From positions 1 to 14,477 of the forward strand of contig SKPV01000197.1 in assembly GCA_007119345.1 (NCBI GenBank): a DNA stretch of 14,477 nucleotides, given 5' to 3'. A model generated the notes under the pieces. It made no database searches. It saw only the letters and a list, made by a program, of their open reading frames with translations, and had not been told where the DNA came from. The stretch is from Halovivax sp. GTDB lineage: Archaea > Halobacteriota > Halobacteria > Halobacteriales > Natrialbaceae. Below are positions 8,014 through 14,477 of this stretch, piece after piece (position 1 is the stretch's first letter; each line of letters opens with the position of its first letter). The translations under genes and the position numbers were made by a program.

Positions 8014-8289
8014 GTGATCGAGACGCGTTCGTCCGCCGTGGACGGCGAGACGGTCTACGAGGCGGTCGTCAGGGCGCTGTCGATCGCGACGAACGCCGAT
8101 CCGGCACAGCAGCGTCCGCTCTACGCCGCCGTCGATCCCGAGGCGCTCGACGCCCTGTTCGACGGCCGCGCCGGGGGACGCATCGTGTTCGAGCACATGG
8201 ATCACCGGATCGTCGTCGATAGCGCCGACGAGACGAGGGTCCTCGTCGAGGCCCGGGGCAAGGAGTCGGGAGCGACCGAACCGGAGTGA
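8014..8289 (+). CDS. Stand-alone HalOD1 output-domain protein
   Basis: HalOD1 is a haloarchaeal domain first noted as an output module of response regulators and also found alone; its molecular function is unknown. The 91-residue protein matches it almost end to end. There is an N-terminal helix (TVYEAVVRALS), the hallmark PLYAAVDPEALDALF at residues 35-49, a glycine turn, and a C-terminal beta hairpin (GRIVFEHMDHRIVVDS, then VLVEA). There is no receiver, PAS or membrane segment. I chose the GTG at 8014 because of the Shine-Dalgarno before it and because the longer frame upstream is Arg/Glu-rich without domain similarity. The start overlaps by 4 bp (GTGA) the stop of a 68-codon open frame beginning at 7811, which may or may not be real. 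No histidine kinase is nearby. Confidence 0.85.
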   Translation: MIETRSSAVDGETVYEAVVRALSIATNADPAQQRPLYAAVDPEALDALFDGRAGGRIVFEHMDHRIVVDSADETRVLVEARGKESGATEPE

Positions 8290-8392
8290 CGACGGCCCAG
8301 CGCGCGGGAACGCGCGGACCTGAACGACCGGTCCGGTACCGCCGCTCCGACGGGTCGCTCCGTCCCGGCGACGCGCCGCCCGCGGGGGTCGG

Positions 8393-8608
8393 TCAGCCGA
8401 CCGTCGAACGGAGCGCTGCGCCGACCAGGACGGATCCGCAGGCGTAGAGCACCGGCAGGGCCGCCGTCCCGAGCGAAACCGTACTGCCCGCGCCGTAGAG
8501 CGCGCCGACCGCCGCGAGGACCGCGGCGAAACACGCGAGTCCGAGGAGGAACCGCCGCTCGTGTCCGCCCGCTCGCCGGTTCGCCCCTCGCGGGTCCGCT
8601 CGCGTCAT
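8393..8608 (-). CDS. Small two-helix membrane protein
   Basis: This is an unrecognised 71-residue protein. The first 18 or so residues are Arg-rich and hydrophilic (MTRADPRGANRRAGGHERR), followed by two membrane segments at about 20-41 and 48-67. The positively charged N-terminus suggests it stays in the cytoplasm. It lies 48 nt downstream of the NUP-family gene on the same strand and could be cotranscribed with it. About 100 bases without a gene separate its stop from the HalOD1 stop, with which it converges. The hydrophobicity pattern makes a real gene likely; its function is unknown. Confidence 0.65.
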   Translation of the reverse strand: MTRADPRGANRRAGGHERRFLLGLACFAAVLAAVGALYGAGSTVSLGTAALPVLYACGSVLVGAALRSTVG

Positions 8609-8644
8609 CGTTGCCGGTGAGCACGTCGGTCGCCGCGAAAACGG

Positions 8645-8656
8645 TACCGGCCGGTA
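8645..8656 (-). terminator. Perfect 12-bp palindrome after the NUP-family gene
   Basis: The sequence taccggccggta directly follows the NUP-family stop codon. On the minus strand it is followed by ccgtttt. It could be a weak terminator or a regulator site for the next small gene. The T-run is short. Confidence 0.25.
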
Positions 8657-9616
8657 TCACCGCTCGCGATCGAGCAGCGTCTCGACGACCGAGCGCCCGA
8701 CCCGCGCCGCGTTCTCGACCGCCTGCGCGACCGACGCCGGCGTTCCCTCGAAGCTGTCGTGGACGCCCTCGCCGGGCGCCGGCCGGTCGTAGTTGGCGAC
8801 GGCGCGGACGCTGACGTGGCGCTCGAGGGCGCCGAATCGCGAGAGTGCGGCGGCCGTGGCGGCGTCTTCCATCTGGGTCGTCGCGTACGGGTCGACGTCG
8901 TAGGCGTCACACAGTTCGTCGACCTCGCGGGCGACCGCGCTCCCGTGCCAGAACTCGTCGCTCGTGACGGTGGTGCCGACGCCGACGCGCGGGCCGCGGG
9001 ACGGGGCGTCGGGATATCGGGCCTGGTAGTCCCGGACGTCCTCCCGATCGACGAGCTCGACGTCGTCCGCGGCGTCGCGGGCGTCGTCGACGAGCACGGG
9101 GTTCGGGTGGTGGATCGAACCCTCGGGGAGGTAGGCGAGCCGTTCGACGGCCGGGGCGTCCGGTCCGTCCGCCGCGCCGGGAGCGGTGGCGTCCCGTCCG
9201 CCACCGACCTCGTCCGGGTCCCAGCGGTGCTTGCGGTCCCAGTCGAGTATCGCGTCCGCGACGAAGGCGGAGCCGAGCGCGGCCCGCTGGGGCGCGGCGC
9301 CGGCGATGCCGGCGGAGACCCAGTGCGCGGACGAGACGTCGAGCCCGTCGGCGCAGTGCAGCGCCGCGACGGTCGTCGCCGCGGGCGCCTTCCCCATTCC
9401 GCTGGTCGTGACGGCGACGCCCCCGTCCGGATCGGTGAGGGACAGCGGGGCGTCCGCGCCGGGGACCGAGACCGCGTCCGCGATCGGCAGGCGATCGAGC
9501 CACGGCGCGAGCTCGTCGAGCGGCGGGTCGAACGAGACGGCGGGGAGGACGACGACCGAGGGCGAGACGGTCTCGTCGGGGTCGAGCGAGCGGGGCGACG
9601 GGAGCTCGGCAGTCAT
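8657..9616 (-). CDS. NUP-family (purine nucleoside permease-like) protein, likely a soluble nucleosidase-fold enzyme
   Basis: The 319-residue protein matches the family named purine nucleoside permease (NUP), which is related in fold to nucleoside phosphorylases and MTA/SAH nucleosidases. Landmarks in order are VVVLPAVSFDP (about 21-31), TSGMGK (71-76), SAGIAG (101-106), TSDEFWHG (218-225), MEDAAT (249-254) and ANYDRPAPG (274-282). MED and the late Asp resemble the nucleoside-binding and proton-donor positions of the nucleosidase superfamily. I see no membrane segment and no signal peptide, so a transporter role looks unlikely. Cytosolic binding or cleavage of nucleosides fits better; this is inference. 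I chose the ATG at 9616, because sequence upstream in frame is Arg-rich and unrelated. It is divergent from the SprT-like gene across a 155-base gap. Confidence 0.8.
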   Translation of the reverse strand: MTAELPSPRSLDPDETVSPSVVVLPAVSFDPPLDELAPWLDRLPIADAVSVPGADAPLSLTDPDGGVAVTTSGMGKAPAATTVAALHCADGLDVSSAHWVSAGIAGAAPQRAALGSAFVADAILDWDRKHRWDPDEVGGGRDATAPGAADGPDAPAVERLAYLPEGSIHHPNPVLVDDARDAADDVELVDREDVRDYQARYPDAPSRGPRVGVGTTVTSDEFWHGSAVAREVDELCDAYDVDPYATTQMEDAATAAALSRFGALERHVSVRAVANYDRPAPGEGVHDSFEGTPASVAQAVENAARVGRSVVETLLDRER

Positions 9617-9692
9617 GTCGGTGCCTCGAACGGCCCTGCGAGCCGTCAGTGTGACGGTTGCGACCCACGGGTACGCGATCGTTTGGACCCTC

Positions 9693-9711
9693 GTTCGGAA
9701 TCGGTCCGAAC
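9693..9711. repeat. Inverted repeat in the divergent NUP/SprT intergenic region
   Basis: Arms gttcgga (9693-9699) and tccgaac (9705-9711) surround 5 nt in the 155-base gap between two divergent genes. This is a plausible operator position, but the region shows no strong TATA box in either direction. Confidence 0.35.
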
Positions 9712-9771
9712 CGTTCGGCGATCCGACGAAAACCGCAACCGATAGGGCCTCCGGGTTCCTGGGCCGAAGCC

Positions 9772-10332
9772 GTGAGCAGCGGTCGCGCCACCGACGAGGA
9801 GATCCTCGCCCACGCTCGCGTCCACGCGCGGGCGATGGCCGACGAGATCGGCGTCGACCTCGAGGACGTCGAGTGGGCGACGTCGGCCAGGGCGAAGCGC
9901 CGCGCGGGCGCCTGCCGGTGGGACGCCGACGACGGGATCGCGACGATCGTCCTCTCGCGGCGGGCCTACGAGGCCTACGACCGCGCGGAGTTCGAGGCGG
10001 TCGTCCGCCACGAGCTGTTGCACGCCTGGGAGTTTCAGACGTTCGGCGAGTCCGGACACGGCCCGCGCTTTCGCGAACGCGCCCGCGAGTTCGACGTGTC
10101 GGTTCGCTGTGACGCGTTCGCGGAACCGCGGTACCGCCTGCTGTGCGAGGCCGACGGCTGCGGCTGGGAGACGTCGCGTCACCGAGCGTCGAGGCCCGTG
10201 AAGGCGCCGGAGCGCTACCGCTGTGGCTCCTGCGGGGCCGAGCTGGTCGTCGAGCACGCCGAGAGCGGCCGACGCTGGCGATCCTCGGCCGGCTACGGCG
10301 GTGCGCGGGCCGCGCTGGGCGAGGAGTGGTGA
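9772..10332 (+). CDS. SprT-like zinc metalloprotease with C-terminal zinc ribbon
   Basis: This 186-residue protein has the SprT/Spartan zinc-peptidase arrangement: H80-E81-L-L-H84 (VVRHELLHAWEF) with a third ligand H96 in GHGPRF. A four-cysteine ribbon follows: C125 and C130 (LCEADGCGW), then C151 and C154 (YRCGSCG). Eukaryotic Spartan cleaves DNA-protein crosslinks; the role of archaeal homologues is not settled. I chose the GTG at 9772 because the frame upstream has no recognisable sequence. There is no Shine-Dalgarno, so the mRNA is probably leaderless. It stands alone, with an unrelated gene 79 bases downstream that has its own promoter. Confidence 0.88.
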   Translation: MSSGRATDEEILAHARVHARAMADEIGVDLEDVEWATSARAKRRAGACRWDADDGIATIVLSRRAYEAYDRAEFEAVVRHELLHAWEFQTFGESGHGPRFRERAREFDVSVRCDAFAEPRYRLLCEADGCGWETSRHRASRPVKAPERYRCGSCGAELVVEHAESGRRWRSSAGYGGARAALGEEW

Positions 10333-10380
10333 GCGGCCATCGTCCCGACTCCGGCCCGGCCGGCCGAACCGACACGGGTG

Positions 10381-10390
10381 ACTTTATTCG
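10381..10390 (+). promoter_or_regulatory. TATA-like promoter of the acidic protein gene
   Basis: The sequence actttattcg is centred about 26 nt before the ATG at 10412, the classic spacing for a leaderless haloarchaeal transcript. Confidence 0.6.
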
Positions 10391-10411
10391 ATTCGCGTCG
10401 GAACGACGGGT

Positions 10412-10960
10412 ATGGGACTGCTGGAGACGCTTCGAGGGGAGGGAACCGGCGCGGACGACGTCTGTAAGTTCTCGCGCGAGCACTACGAGGTGGTATACAC
10501 GGTCTCGACGGACACCCACGAGATCGCCCACGCGATCGCGGTCGGCGAGGCCGAGCTCGACGCGCTCGCCGACCTTCTGCGGGCGGACGGCGAGGCCGAA
10601 GACCGCGAGGGGTCGCTGTCGGCGGCGCTCGAGGCGGCCCTCGACGGGGACGAGGCCGACCCCGACGCCGTCTTCGAGCGGATGCGGCGGCCACGCCGGG
10701 TGACCGAGGCGGTGGTCGAGACCTGGGAGGGGCTACTGGCCGACGACCCGGACGTGGTCTACCTCCCGATCGGGATGGCCCCGGACCTCGCGGCGTTCGT
10801 GGCGGTCTGTCGCGAGCGCGCCGACGGCGACGACGCGTTCGACCTGCCGGACTCCTTCGAGGCGGTCGCGTCGCTGTTGGTCCGGATCAAGGAGGCGACG
10901 GACCGGCCGGAGAATCGCGTGGTCGTCCACCGGAATCGGCTGCCGACGCTGGAGGCCTAG
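10412..10960 (+). CDS. Acidic haloarchaeal protein of unknown function
   Basis: I do not recognise a family. The 182-residue protein is soluble, acidic and mostly helical. The N-terminal part holds a Cys (C18) and a possible beta strand (HYEVVYTVST). A helical, Glu/Ala-rich stretch (about 45-90) follows, and the C-terminal half contains DVVYLPIGMAPDLAAFVAVCRERA. No catalytic motif, metal site or membrane helix is apparent. Its reality is supported by acidic codon usage, by a promoter at leaderless spacing, and by a frame open from ATG to TAG. Its last codons and stop are the first copy of a 43-bp tandem duplication extending toward the convergent HAD gene. Confidence 0.75.
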   Translation: MGLLETLRGEGTGADDVCKFSREHYEVVYTVSTDTHEIAHAIAVGEAELDALADLLRADGEAEDREGSLSAALEAALDGDEADPDAVFERMRRPRRVTEAVVETWEGLLADDPDVVYLPIGMAPDLAAFVAVCRERADGDDAFDLPDSFEAVASLLVRIKEATDRPENRVVVHRNRLPTLEA

Positions 10961-11026
10961 CGGGGTCGCCGCCGTGTCCGCTCTCCCGACGCTGAGGGTC
11001 TAGCGGGGTTGCCGCCGCGCCCGCTC
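10943..11026 (+). repeat. 43-bp-period tandem duplication between convergent genes
   Basis: Copies at 10943-10983 and 10986-11026 agree at 35 of 41 positions. The first includes the last codons and the TAG of the gene at 10412. The second repeats this, including a TAG at 11001-11003, and reaches the stop codon of the HAD gene. It looks like an old tandem duplication that moved the two gene ends apart. Confidence 0.8.
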
Positions 11027-11699
11027 ACAGGATCGCGCCGACGTCGGTCAGCGAGTCGGCGACGTGCGTCGGCTCGTGGGCCGGGTCGGAGCCGCCGTCG
11101 GTCGCCAGCCAGGCGGAGTCCATGCCGACGGCGTTCGCGCCGGCGACGTCGGCGTACAGCGAGTCGCCGACGTGGATCGCGTCCTCGGGCCCGGTCCCGA
11201 GCGCCGCGAAGGCCGTCTCGAACGGCGCCGGCTCCGGCTTCGGCGGGATCCCGTTGGCCGGGTCCACGAACACCGAAACGTCGAAGGCGTCGGTGATGCC
11301 GAGGGACTCGAGCTTCTCCGTCTGGGTCTCGCGGCTGCCGTTGGTGATCAGGCCGACGGCCTCGGCGCGCTCGCGGGCGAGCGCCAGGGCCGCCTCGGCG
11401 CCGTCGCGAAAGCGGACGGCCGACGGATCCGCGGTCGCGAGGTAGGCCTCGGCCAGGTCGGGCGCCAGGGTCGGATCGCCCTCGAACCGGCGCGCGGCCG
11501 CCGCGAAGAGGTTTTCGTGGAACTCCCGGTCGGTCCGGGCCGTCGGCAGGTCCGGGATCAGCGGGCGGACGTCGCCGTGTCCGCAGAACGGGTCGCAGCC
11601 GACGCGCTCGAAGGCCGTCGCTAACACCTCCTCGGGATCCTGGGTCGGGACGCAGAGGGTGTGGTCGAGGTCGAAGCAGACGGCGTCGTAGGTCGGCAC
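11025..11699 (-). CDS. HAD-superfamily hydrolase (phosphatase)
   Basis: The 224-residue protein shows all four HAD motifs: I DLDHT (FDLDHTLC, near residue 10), with the nucleophile and general-acid aspartates; II ITNGS; III KPEP; and IV GDSLYADVAGA. The helical cap between motifs I and II places it in the HAD-IA group, which includes phosphoglycolate and other small-molecule phosphatases; its substrate cannot be read from the sequence. It starts with GTG at 11699, directly before PTYDAVCFDLDHT. No in-frame ATG lies nearby, and a TATA-like box sits about 31 nt upstream. It is divergent from aroB' and convergent with the acidic protein gene. Confidence 0.9.
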   Translation of the reverse strand: MPTYDAVCFDLDHTLCVPTQDPEEVLATAFERVGCDPFCGHGDVRPLIPDLPTARTDREFHENLFAAAARRFEGDPTLAPDLAEAYLATADPSAVRFRDGAEAALALARERAEAVGLITNGSRETQTEKLESLGITDAFDVSVFVDPANGIPPKPEPAPFETAFAALGTGPEDAIHVGDSLYADVAGANAVGMDSAWLATDGGSDPAHEPTHVADSLTDVGAIL

Positions 11700-11723
11700 G
11701 TTCCGTTCGATTGGTCGCGATCG

Positions 11724-11736
11724 GACCTAAAGGTTC
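11724..11736 (-). promoter_or_regulatory. TATA-like promoter of the HAD gene
   Basis: On the minus strand this reads aacctttaggtcc, centred about 31 nt before the GTG at 11699. Confidence 0.4.
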
Positions 11737-11845
11737 CGCGACACCAGGCGCGCGCCGTTCGTGGTCGCTCGTTCCGTGCGAGCGCGCTCCGTTCGGGCCC
11801 GACCGTGCCGTGCGGGCCGCGCCGGCGACGGTCGTCGGTTTCGCC

Positions 11846-11855
11846 ACGTTCAAGC
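11846..11855 (+). promoter_or_regulatory. Probable promoter element of aroB'
   Basis: The sequence acgttcaagc is centred about 28 nt before the ATG at 11879, in a 179-base divergent gap. The TTCAAG-type core is weak but correctly spaced for a leaderless transcript. Confidence 0.35.
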
Positions 11856-11878
11856 CGGTTCCGTTCGACCGTCGACAC

Positions 11879-13054
11879 ATGACGAGAGCAGTCTGGGTCA
11901 AAGCCGACGACGCCGTCGGCGACTGGGAGGCCCGCCGCGCGCGGATCACGGCCGCCCTCGAGGCGGGGGCCGACTGGGTACTGGTCGACGAGGGCGACGT
12001 CGAGCGCGTCCGCGAGCTCGGCGAGATCGGCGTCGCCGCGTTCCGAACCGACGGGGACGTCTCGCTGATCGACGACGCCGAAGACGACGAGGCGGTCCAT
12101 CCCGACGCCTACGTCGTCGGCAAGGAAGGCGAGGGCGACGGGACCGTCGACCTGCCGAACGACTACTCCGGGTCGGCGGACCTCTCGACGCTGCGACGGG
12201 GCGGCCCCGTCCCCGGCGGCGCCTACGTGCGAATCCTCGGCGAGGAGTACGAGTCGTTCGCCGAAGCCGCGGCCCGCGAGGCGGCCCACACCATCGCGGT
12301 CGGCGAGGACTGGACGATCATCCCGCTCGAGAACCTGATCGCCCGCATCGGCGAGGAGACGGAGCTCGTCGCGGGCGTCACCGGCGCCGCGGAGGCCCGA
12401 ACCGCCTTCGAGACGCTGGAGATCGGTGCGGACGCCGTCCTGCTCGACAGCGACGATCCCGACGAGATCCGACGGACCGTCGAGGTTCGCGACGAGACCG
12501 ACCGGGAGCGCCTCGACCTCCGGTGGGCCGCGGTCACCGACGTCGAGCAGGTCGGCTCCGCCGACCGGGTCTGCGTCGACACCGGGAACCTGCTGGACCA
12601 CGACGAGGGGATGCTCGTCGGCTCGATGGCCCGCGGACTGGTGTTCGTCCACGCGGAGACGGCCGAGTCTCCGTACGTCGCCTCGCGGCCGTTTCGGGTC
12701 AACGCCGGCGCCGTTCACGCCTACGTCCGAACCCCCGACGGCGGGACGAAGTACCTCTCGGAGCTGCAAAGCGGCGACGAGGTCCAGGTGGTCGACCTCG
12801 ACGGCCGGACCCGCGAGGCCGTCGTCGGGCGCGTCAAGATCGAGAAGCGACCGATGTTCCGCGTGGCCCTGGAGACCGACGACGGCGACCGCGTCGAGAC
12901 GCTCCTGCAGAACGCCGAGACGATCAAAGTCGCCACGCCCGAGGGGCGGACGGCGGTGACCGACCTCGAGGCGGGCGACGAGATCGCGCTCTATTACGAG
13001 GACACGGCCCGTCACTTCGGCGAGGCCGTCGAGGAGAGCATCATCGAGAAATAG
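11879..13054 (+). CDS. aroB': 3-dehydroquinate synthase II
   Basis: This is an NAD-dependent enzyme that oxidatively deaminates and cyclises ADH to 3-dehydroquinate, the second step of the archaeal shikimate entry. It acts directly after the ADH synthase encoded at 6503. The 391-residue protein is recognisable along its length. It has the N-terminal VWVKAD strand, the mid-protein VRILGEEYESFAEAA region, EGMLVGSMARGLVFVHAET, then RPFRVNAGAVHAYV (N275), and the C-terminal GRTREAVVGRVKIEKRPMFRV. An insertion-like acidic stretch (DDAEDDEAVHPD) follows the first third. The ATG at 11879 begins MTRAVWVKAD, the usual start of the family. It is separated from aroA' by about 4.6 kb of accessory genes. 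The assignment is firm. Confidence 0.95.
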   Translation: MTRAVWVKADDAVGDWEARRARITAALEAGADWVLVDEGDVERVRELGEIGVAAFRTDGDVSLIDDAEDDEAVHPDAYVVGKEGEGDGTVDLPNDYSGSADLSTLRRGGPVPGGAYVRILGEEYESFAEAAAREAAHTIAVGEDWTIIPLENLIARIGEETELVAGVTGAAEARTAFETLEIGADAVLLDSDDPDEIRRTVEVRDETDRERLDLRWAAVTDVEQVGSADRVCVDTGNLLDHDEGMLVGSMARGLVFVHAETAESPYVASRPFRVNAGAVHAYVRTPDGGTKYLSELQSGDEVQVVDLDGRTREAVVGRVKIEKRPMFRVALETDDGDRVETLLQNAETIKVATPEGRTAVTDLEAGDEIALYYEDTARHFGEAVEESIIEK

Positions 13055-13057
13055 GGG

Positions 13058-13069
13058 GTTTCGCGAAAC
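13058..13069 (+). terminator. 12-bp perfect palindrome after aroB'
   Basis: The sequence gtttcgcgaaac begins 3 bases after the aroB' stop. It may be a transcript-end hairpin or a protein site. No T-run follows. Confidence 0.3.
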
Positions 13070-13267
13070 TGTCGACGTCGCTGTATCGGTCATTGCACAC
13101 ATACCGATTCACCTCGACGACCGATTCGAAAATCCGATCTATTCTCCTATATAGGTCGAATATGGGGTGGTTTTACAGGATTTGTGGGTCAAATATACAA
13201 ATTCGTCTGTAATTTTCTCACATTTCGATAAGATCTATGGTCAATGCTAACGTGGAACTAGCCGACC
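13070..13267 (+). promoter_or_regulatory. AT-rich control region upstream of the RnfC/PduS-like gene
   Basis: This is the most AT-rich stretch in the window. It holds a direct repeat accgattc (13103-13110 and 13120-13127), atcggt/accgat half-sites (13085-13090, 13103-13108), the palindrome cctatatagg (13146-13155) and further AT boxes (for example aatatacaaa near 13193). The box nearest the ATG at 13268 is gataagatctatgg (13227-13240). Which box serves as the promoter cannot be decided from sequence alone. Confidence 0.5.
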
Positions 13268-14477
13268 ATGAGCGTCACTCGAGAGACCCTTCGACAGTTC
13301 GAGCTCCCCGAGTTTGCGGTCACGCTGCGCAACGCGGGCGTCTCGGGCGCCGGCGGCGCCGGCTTCCCGACGTACGCGAAGTGGGAGCACCTCGAGTCGG
13401 TCGACTCGCTGCTGGTCAACCACCAGGAGAGCGAGCCGAACTACTACATCGACAAGTGGCTGGGCCGAGAGCGCGCCGCGGAGTTCGGGGCGCTGTTCGA
13501 GGGGCTGCTCGAGCGGGCGTTCGGTCGGATCGTGATCGGGGCCAAGCTGACCGACCGCGAGGGGTGGATGGGGCCGCTCGAGCGCGAGACCGACGCGACC
13601 GTCTACGAGCCCCAGGAGCTGCCGGTCGACGGCGACGAGACCGGCGTGATCGTCGCCTACACCGAGGACCGCTACGAGTACGGGATGGAGAGCGTCCTCC
13701 TGCGGATGGTGGCCGACGTCGTGATGGGCGGGGACGACCTCCCGATGGACCACGGCTGGATCGTCCAGAACACGGAGACGGTGCACAACGTTTCGCACGC
13801 GTTGACCGACGGCGCTCCGATGACGCGGAAGTTCGTTCACGTCGACGGACGGGTCCCCGAACACCGATTCCTCGAGGTCCCCGTCGGCACGCCAGCGTCG
13901 GAGTTGCTGGCGGCGGCGGGCCGGACCGATCCGCTCGCCGACGACGAGGTGCTGCTCGACGGCGGGCCCGGGTGGTGTTTCGCGGTCGACGACCCCGCGG
14001 AGCGCTTCGGCGTCCGCAAGCGAACGAACTGCGTGCTCGCGATGGACGCGTCCGTCGTCGAGGCGAATCGACTCGGCGCCGGCGGCCGGATCAACGTTCT
14101 CCGGTCGGCGGCGTGGAAACACGTCGCCCACGAGACCGAGCCGGGGGCGTCTATCGAGCCCGATCGAGTCGAGGTGCCGCTCGTCACGAACCCCGACTTC
14201 GAGGGGGTCGTCTCGCCGAGCGAGCCGATCGTCCGACCCGACGACGCCGTCGAGGTCGGCGAGATGATCGCCCGCCCGGCGGACGGGATCAGCGTCGCCC
14301 AGCACGCGCCGATCGACGGCACCGTCGTCGCCGTCGACGACCGGACGATCGCGGTCGAACGCGACGCCGCCCTCGAACAGCGCGTCTACTGGACGTGGTG
14401 CGGCGAGTGCGGCCGGTACATCCCGGCGCCGAAGACGGCGGCGGACGAGCCGCTGGAGTACGTCTGCGATCGCTGTC
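13268..14477 (+). CDS. RnfC/PduS-like SLBB flavoprotein (3' end outside window)
   Basis: The frame opens with ATG at 13268 and is still open at the window end (403 codons seen). GVSGAGGAGFPTYAKW at residues 24-39 is the glycine-rich nucleotide-binding signature of RnfC, PduS and complex I 51-kDa subunits. An SLBB-like segment follows (FVHVDGRVPEHRFLEVPVGTPASELL, then LLDGGPGWCF). After it comes a barrel-sandwich, lipoyl-like domain (VVSPSEPIVRPDDAVEVGEMIARP, then HAPIDGTVVAV). This order, with the sandwich after SLBB, resembles the cobalamin reductase PduS rather than RnfC. The usual CxxCxxCxxxCP ferredoxin clusters are not seen. Instead the visible end has two CxxC pairs (C378/C381 and C400/C403), which could bind zinc or iron-sulfur. 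It may be a flavin-linked NAD(P)H oxidoreductase subunit; its partner is unknown. No other rnf or nuo gene is visible in the window. Confidence 0.75.
   Translation, partial: MSVTRETLRQFELPEFAVTLRNAGVSGAGGAGFPTYAKWEHLESVDSLLVNHQESEPNYYIDKWLGRERAAEFGALFEGLLERAFGRIVIGAKLTDREGWMGPLERETDATVYEPQELPVDGDETGVIVAYTEDRYEYGMESVLLRMVADVVMGGDDLPMDHGWIVQNTETVHNVSHALTDGAPMTRKFVHVDGRVPEHRFLEVPVGTPASELLAAAGRTDPLADDEVLLDGGPGWCFAVDDPAERFGVRKRTNCVLAMDASVVEANRLGAGGRINVLRSAAWKHVAHETEPGASIEPDRVEVPLVTNPDFEGVVSPSEPIVRPDDAVEVGEMIARPADGISVAQHAPIDGTVVAVDDRTIAVERDAALEQRVYWTWCGECGRYIPAPKTAADEPLEYVCDRC

Noticed and set aside
8657..10531. N-terminal extension of the NUP-family frame upstream of 9616
   Set aside because: The added sequence is Arg/Pro-rich, overlaps the SprT-like gene on the other strand and has no family similarity. 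The ATG at 9616 gives a normal-length protein.
11621..13102. 493-codon minus-strand frame opposite aroB'
   Set aside because: It is antisense to a firmly identified enzyme, and its composition matches a GC-skew artefact.
13247..14305. 352-codon minus-strand frame opposite the RnfC/PduS-like gene
   Set aside because: It is an antisense shadow of a gene with clear domain motifs. Its translation is His/Arg/Asp-rich and unrecognisable.

Overview
The window is a GC-rich stretch of a haloarchaeal chromosome. The evidence is threefold. Predicted proteins are strongly acidic. Many genes have a TATA-like box about 25-31 nt before the start codon, as in leaderless archaeal transcripts. The gene content is archaeal: LonB, ADH synthase plus 3-dehydroquinate synthase II, a HalOD1 domain, and a trpCBA cluster. 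No tRNA, rRNA, CRISPR array or transposase is visible. Both ends cut through genes: lonB on the left and an RnfC/PduS-like gene on the right.

Layout. 1-2375: the 3' part of lonB, followed after 6 nt by a CPBP-type intramembrane protease gene (a proteolysis pair). 2401-3227: a small four-helix membrane protein, convergent with an alkyltransferase-like (MGMT-fold) protein whose catalytic Cys position is Asp. 3331-6476: a promoter with a palindromic operator candidate, then trpC-trpB-trpA, coupled by 4-bp GTGA overlaps with Shine-Dalgarno sites. 6503-7297: ADH synthase (AroA'). 7298-8640: a low-gene-density stretch holding a 49-residue ribbon-helix-helix protein, a hairpin-rich leader, a stand-alone HalOD1 protein and a 71-residue membrane protein. 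8657-11699: a NUP-family (nucleosidase-fold) protein, a SprT-like zinc protease, an unrecognised acidic protein and a HAD phosphatase. 11879-13054: 3-dehydroquinate synthase II (AroB'). 13268-end: an RnfC/PduS-like flavoprotein gene, cut by the window.

The common theme is aromatic amino acid synthesis. AroA' and AroB' carry out the archaeal route from aspartate semialdehyde to 3-dehydroquinate, and TrpC, TrpB and TrpA complete tryptophan synthesis. The ~4.6 kb between aroA' and aroB' looks accessory.

I found no clearly new multi-gene system. The observations most worth a second look are: the Cys-to-Asp alkyltransferase-like protein; related palindromic insertions in loops of both TrpC and TrpA; the trp operator candidate; the RnfC/PduS-like protein with two CxxC pairs and no visible ferredoxin motif; and the structured leader before the HalOD1 gene.
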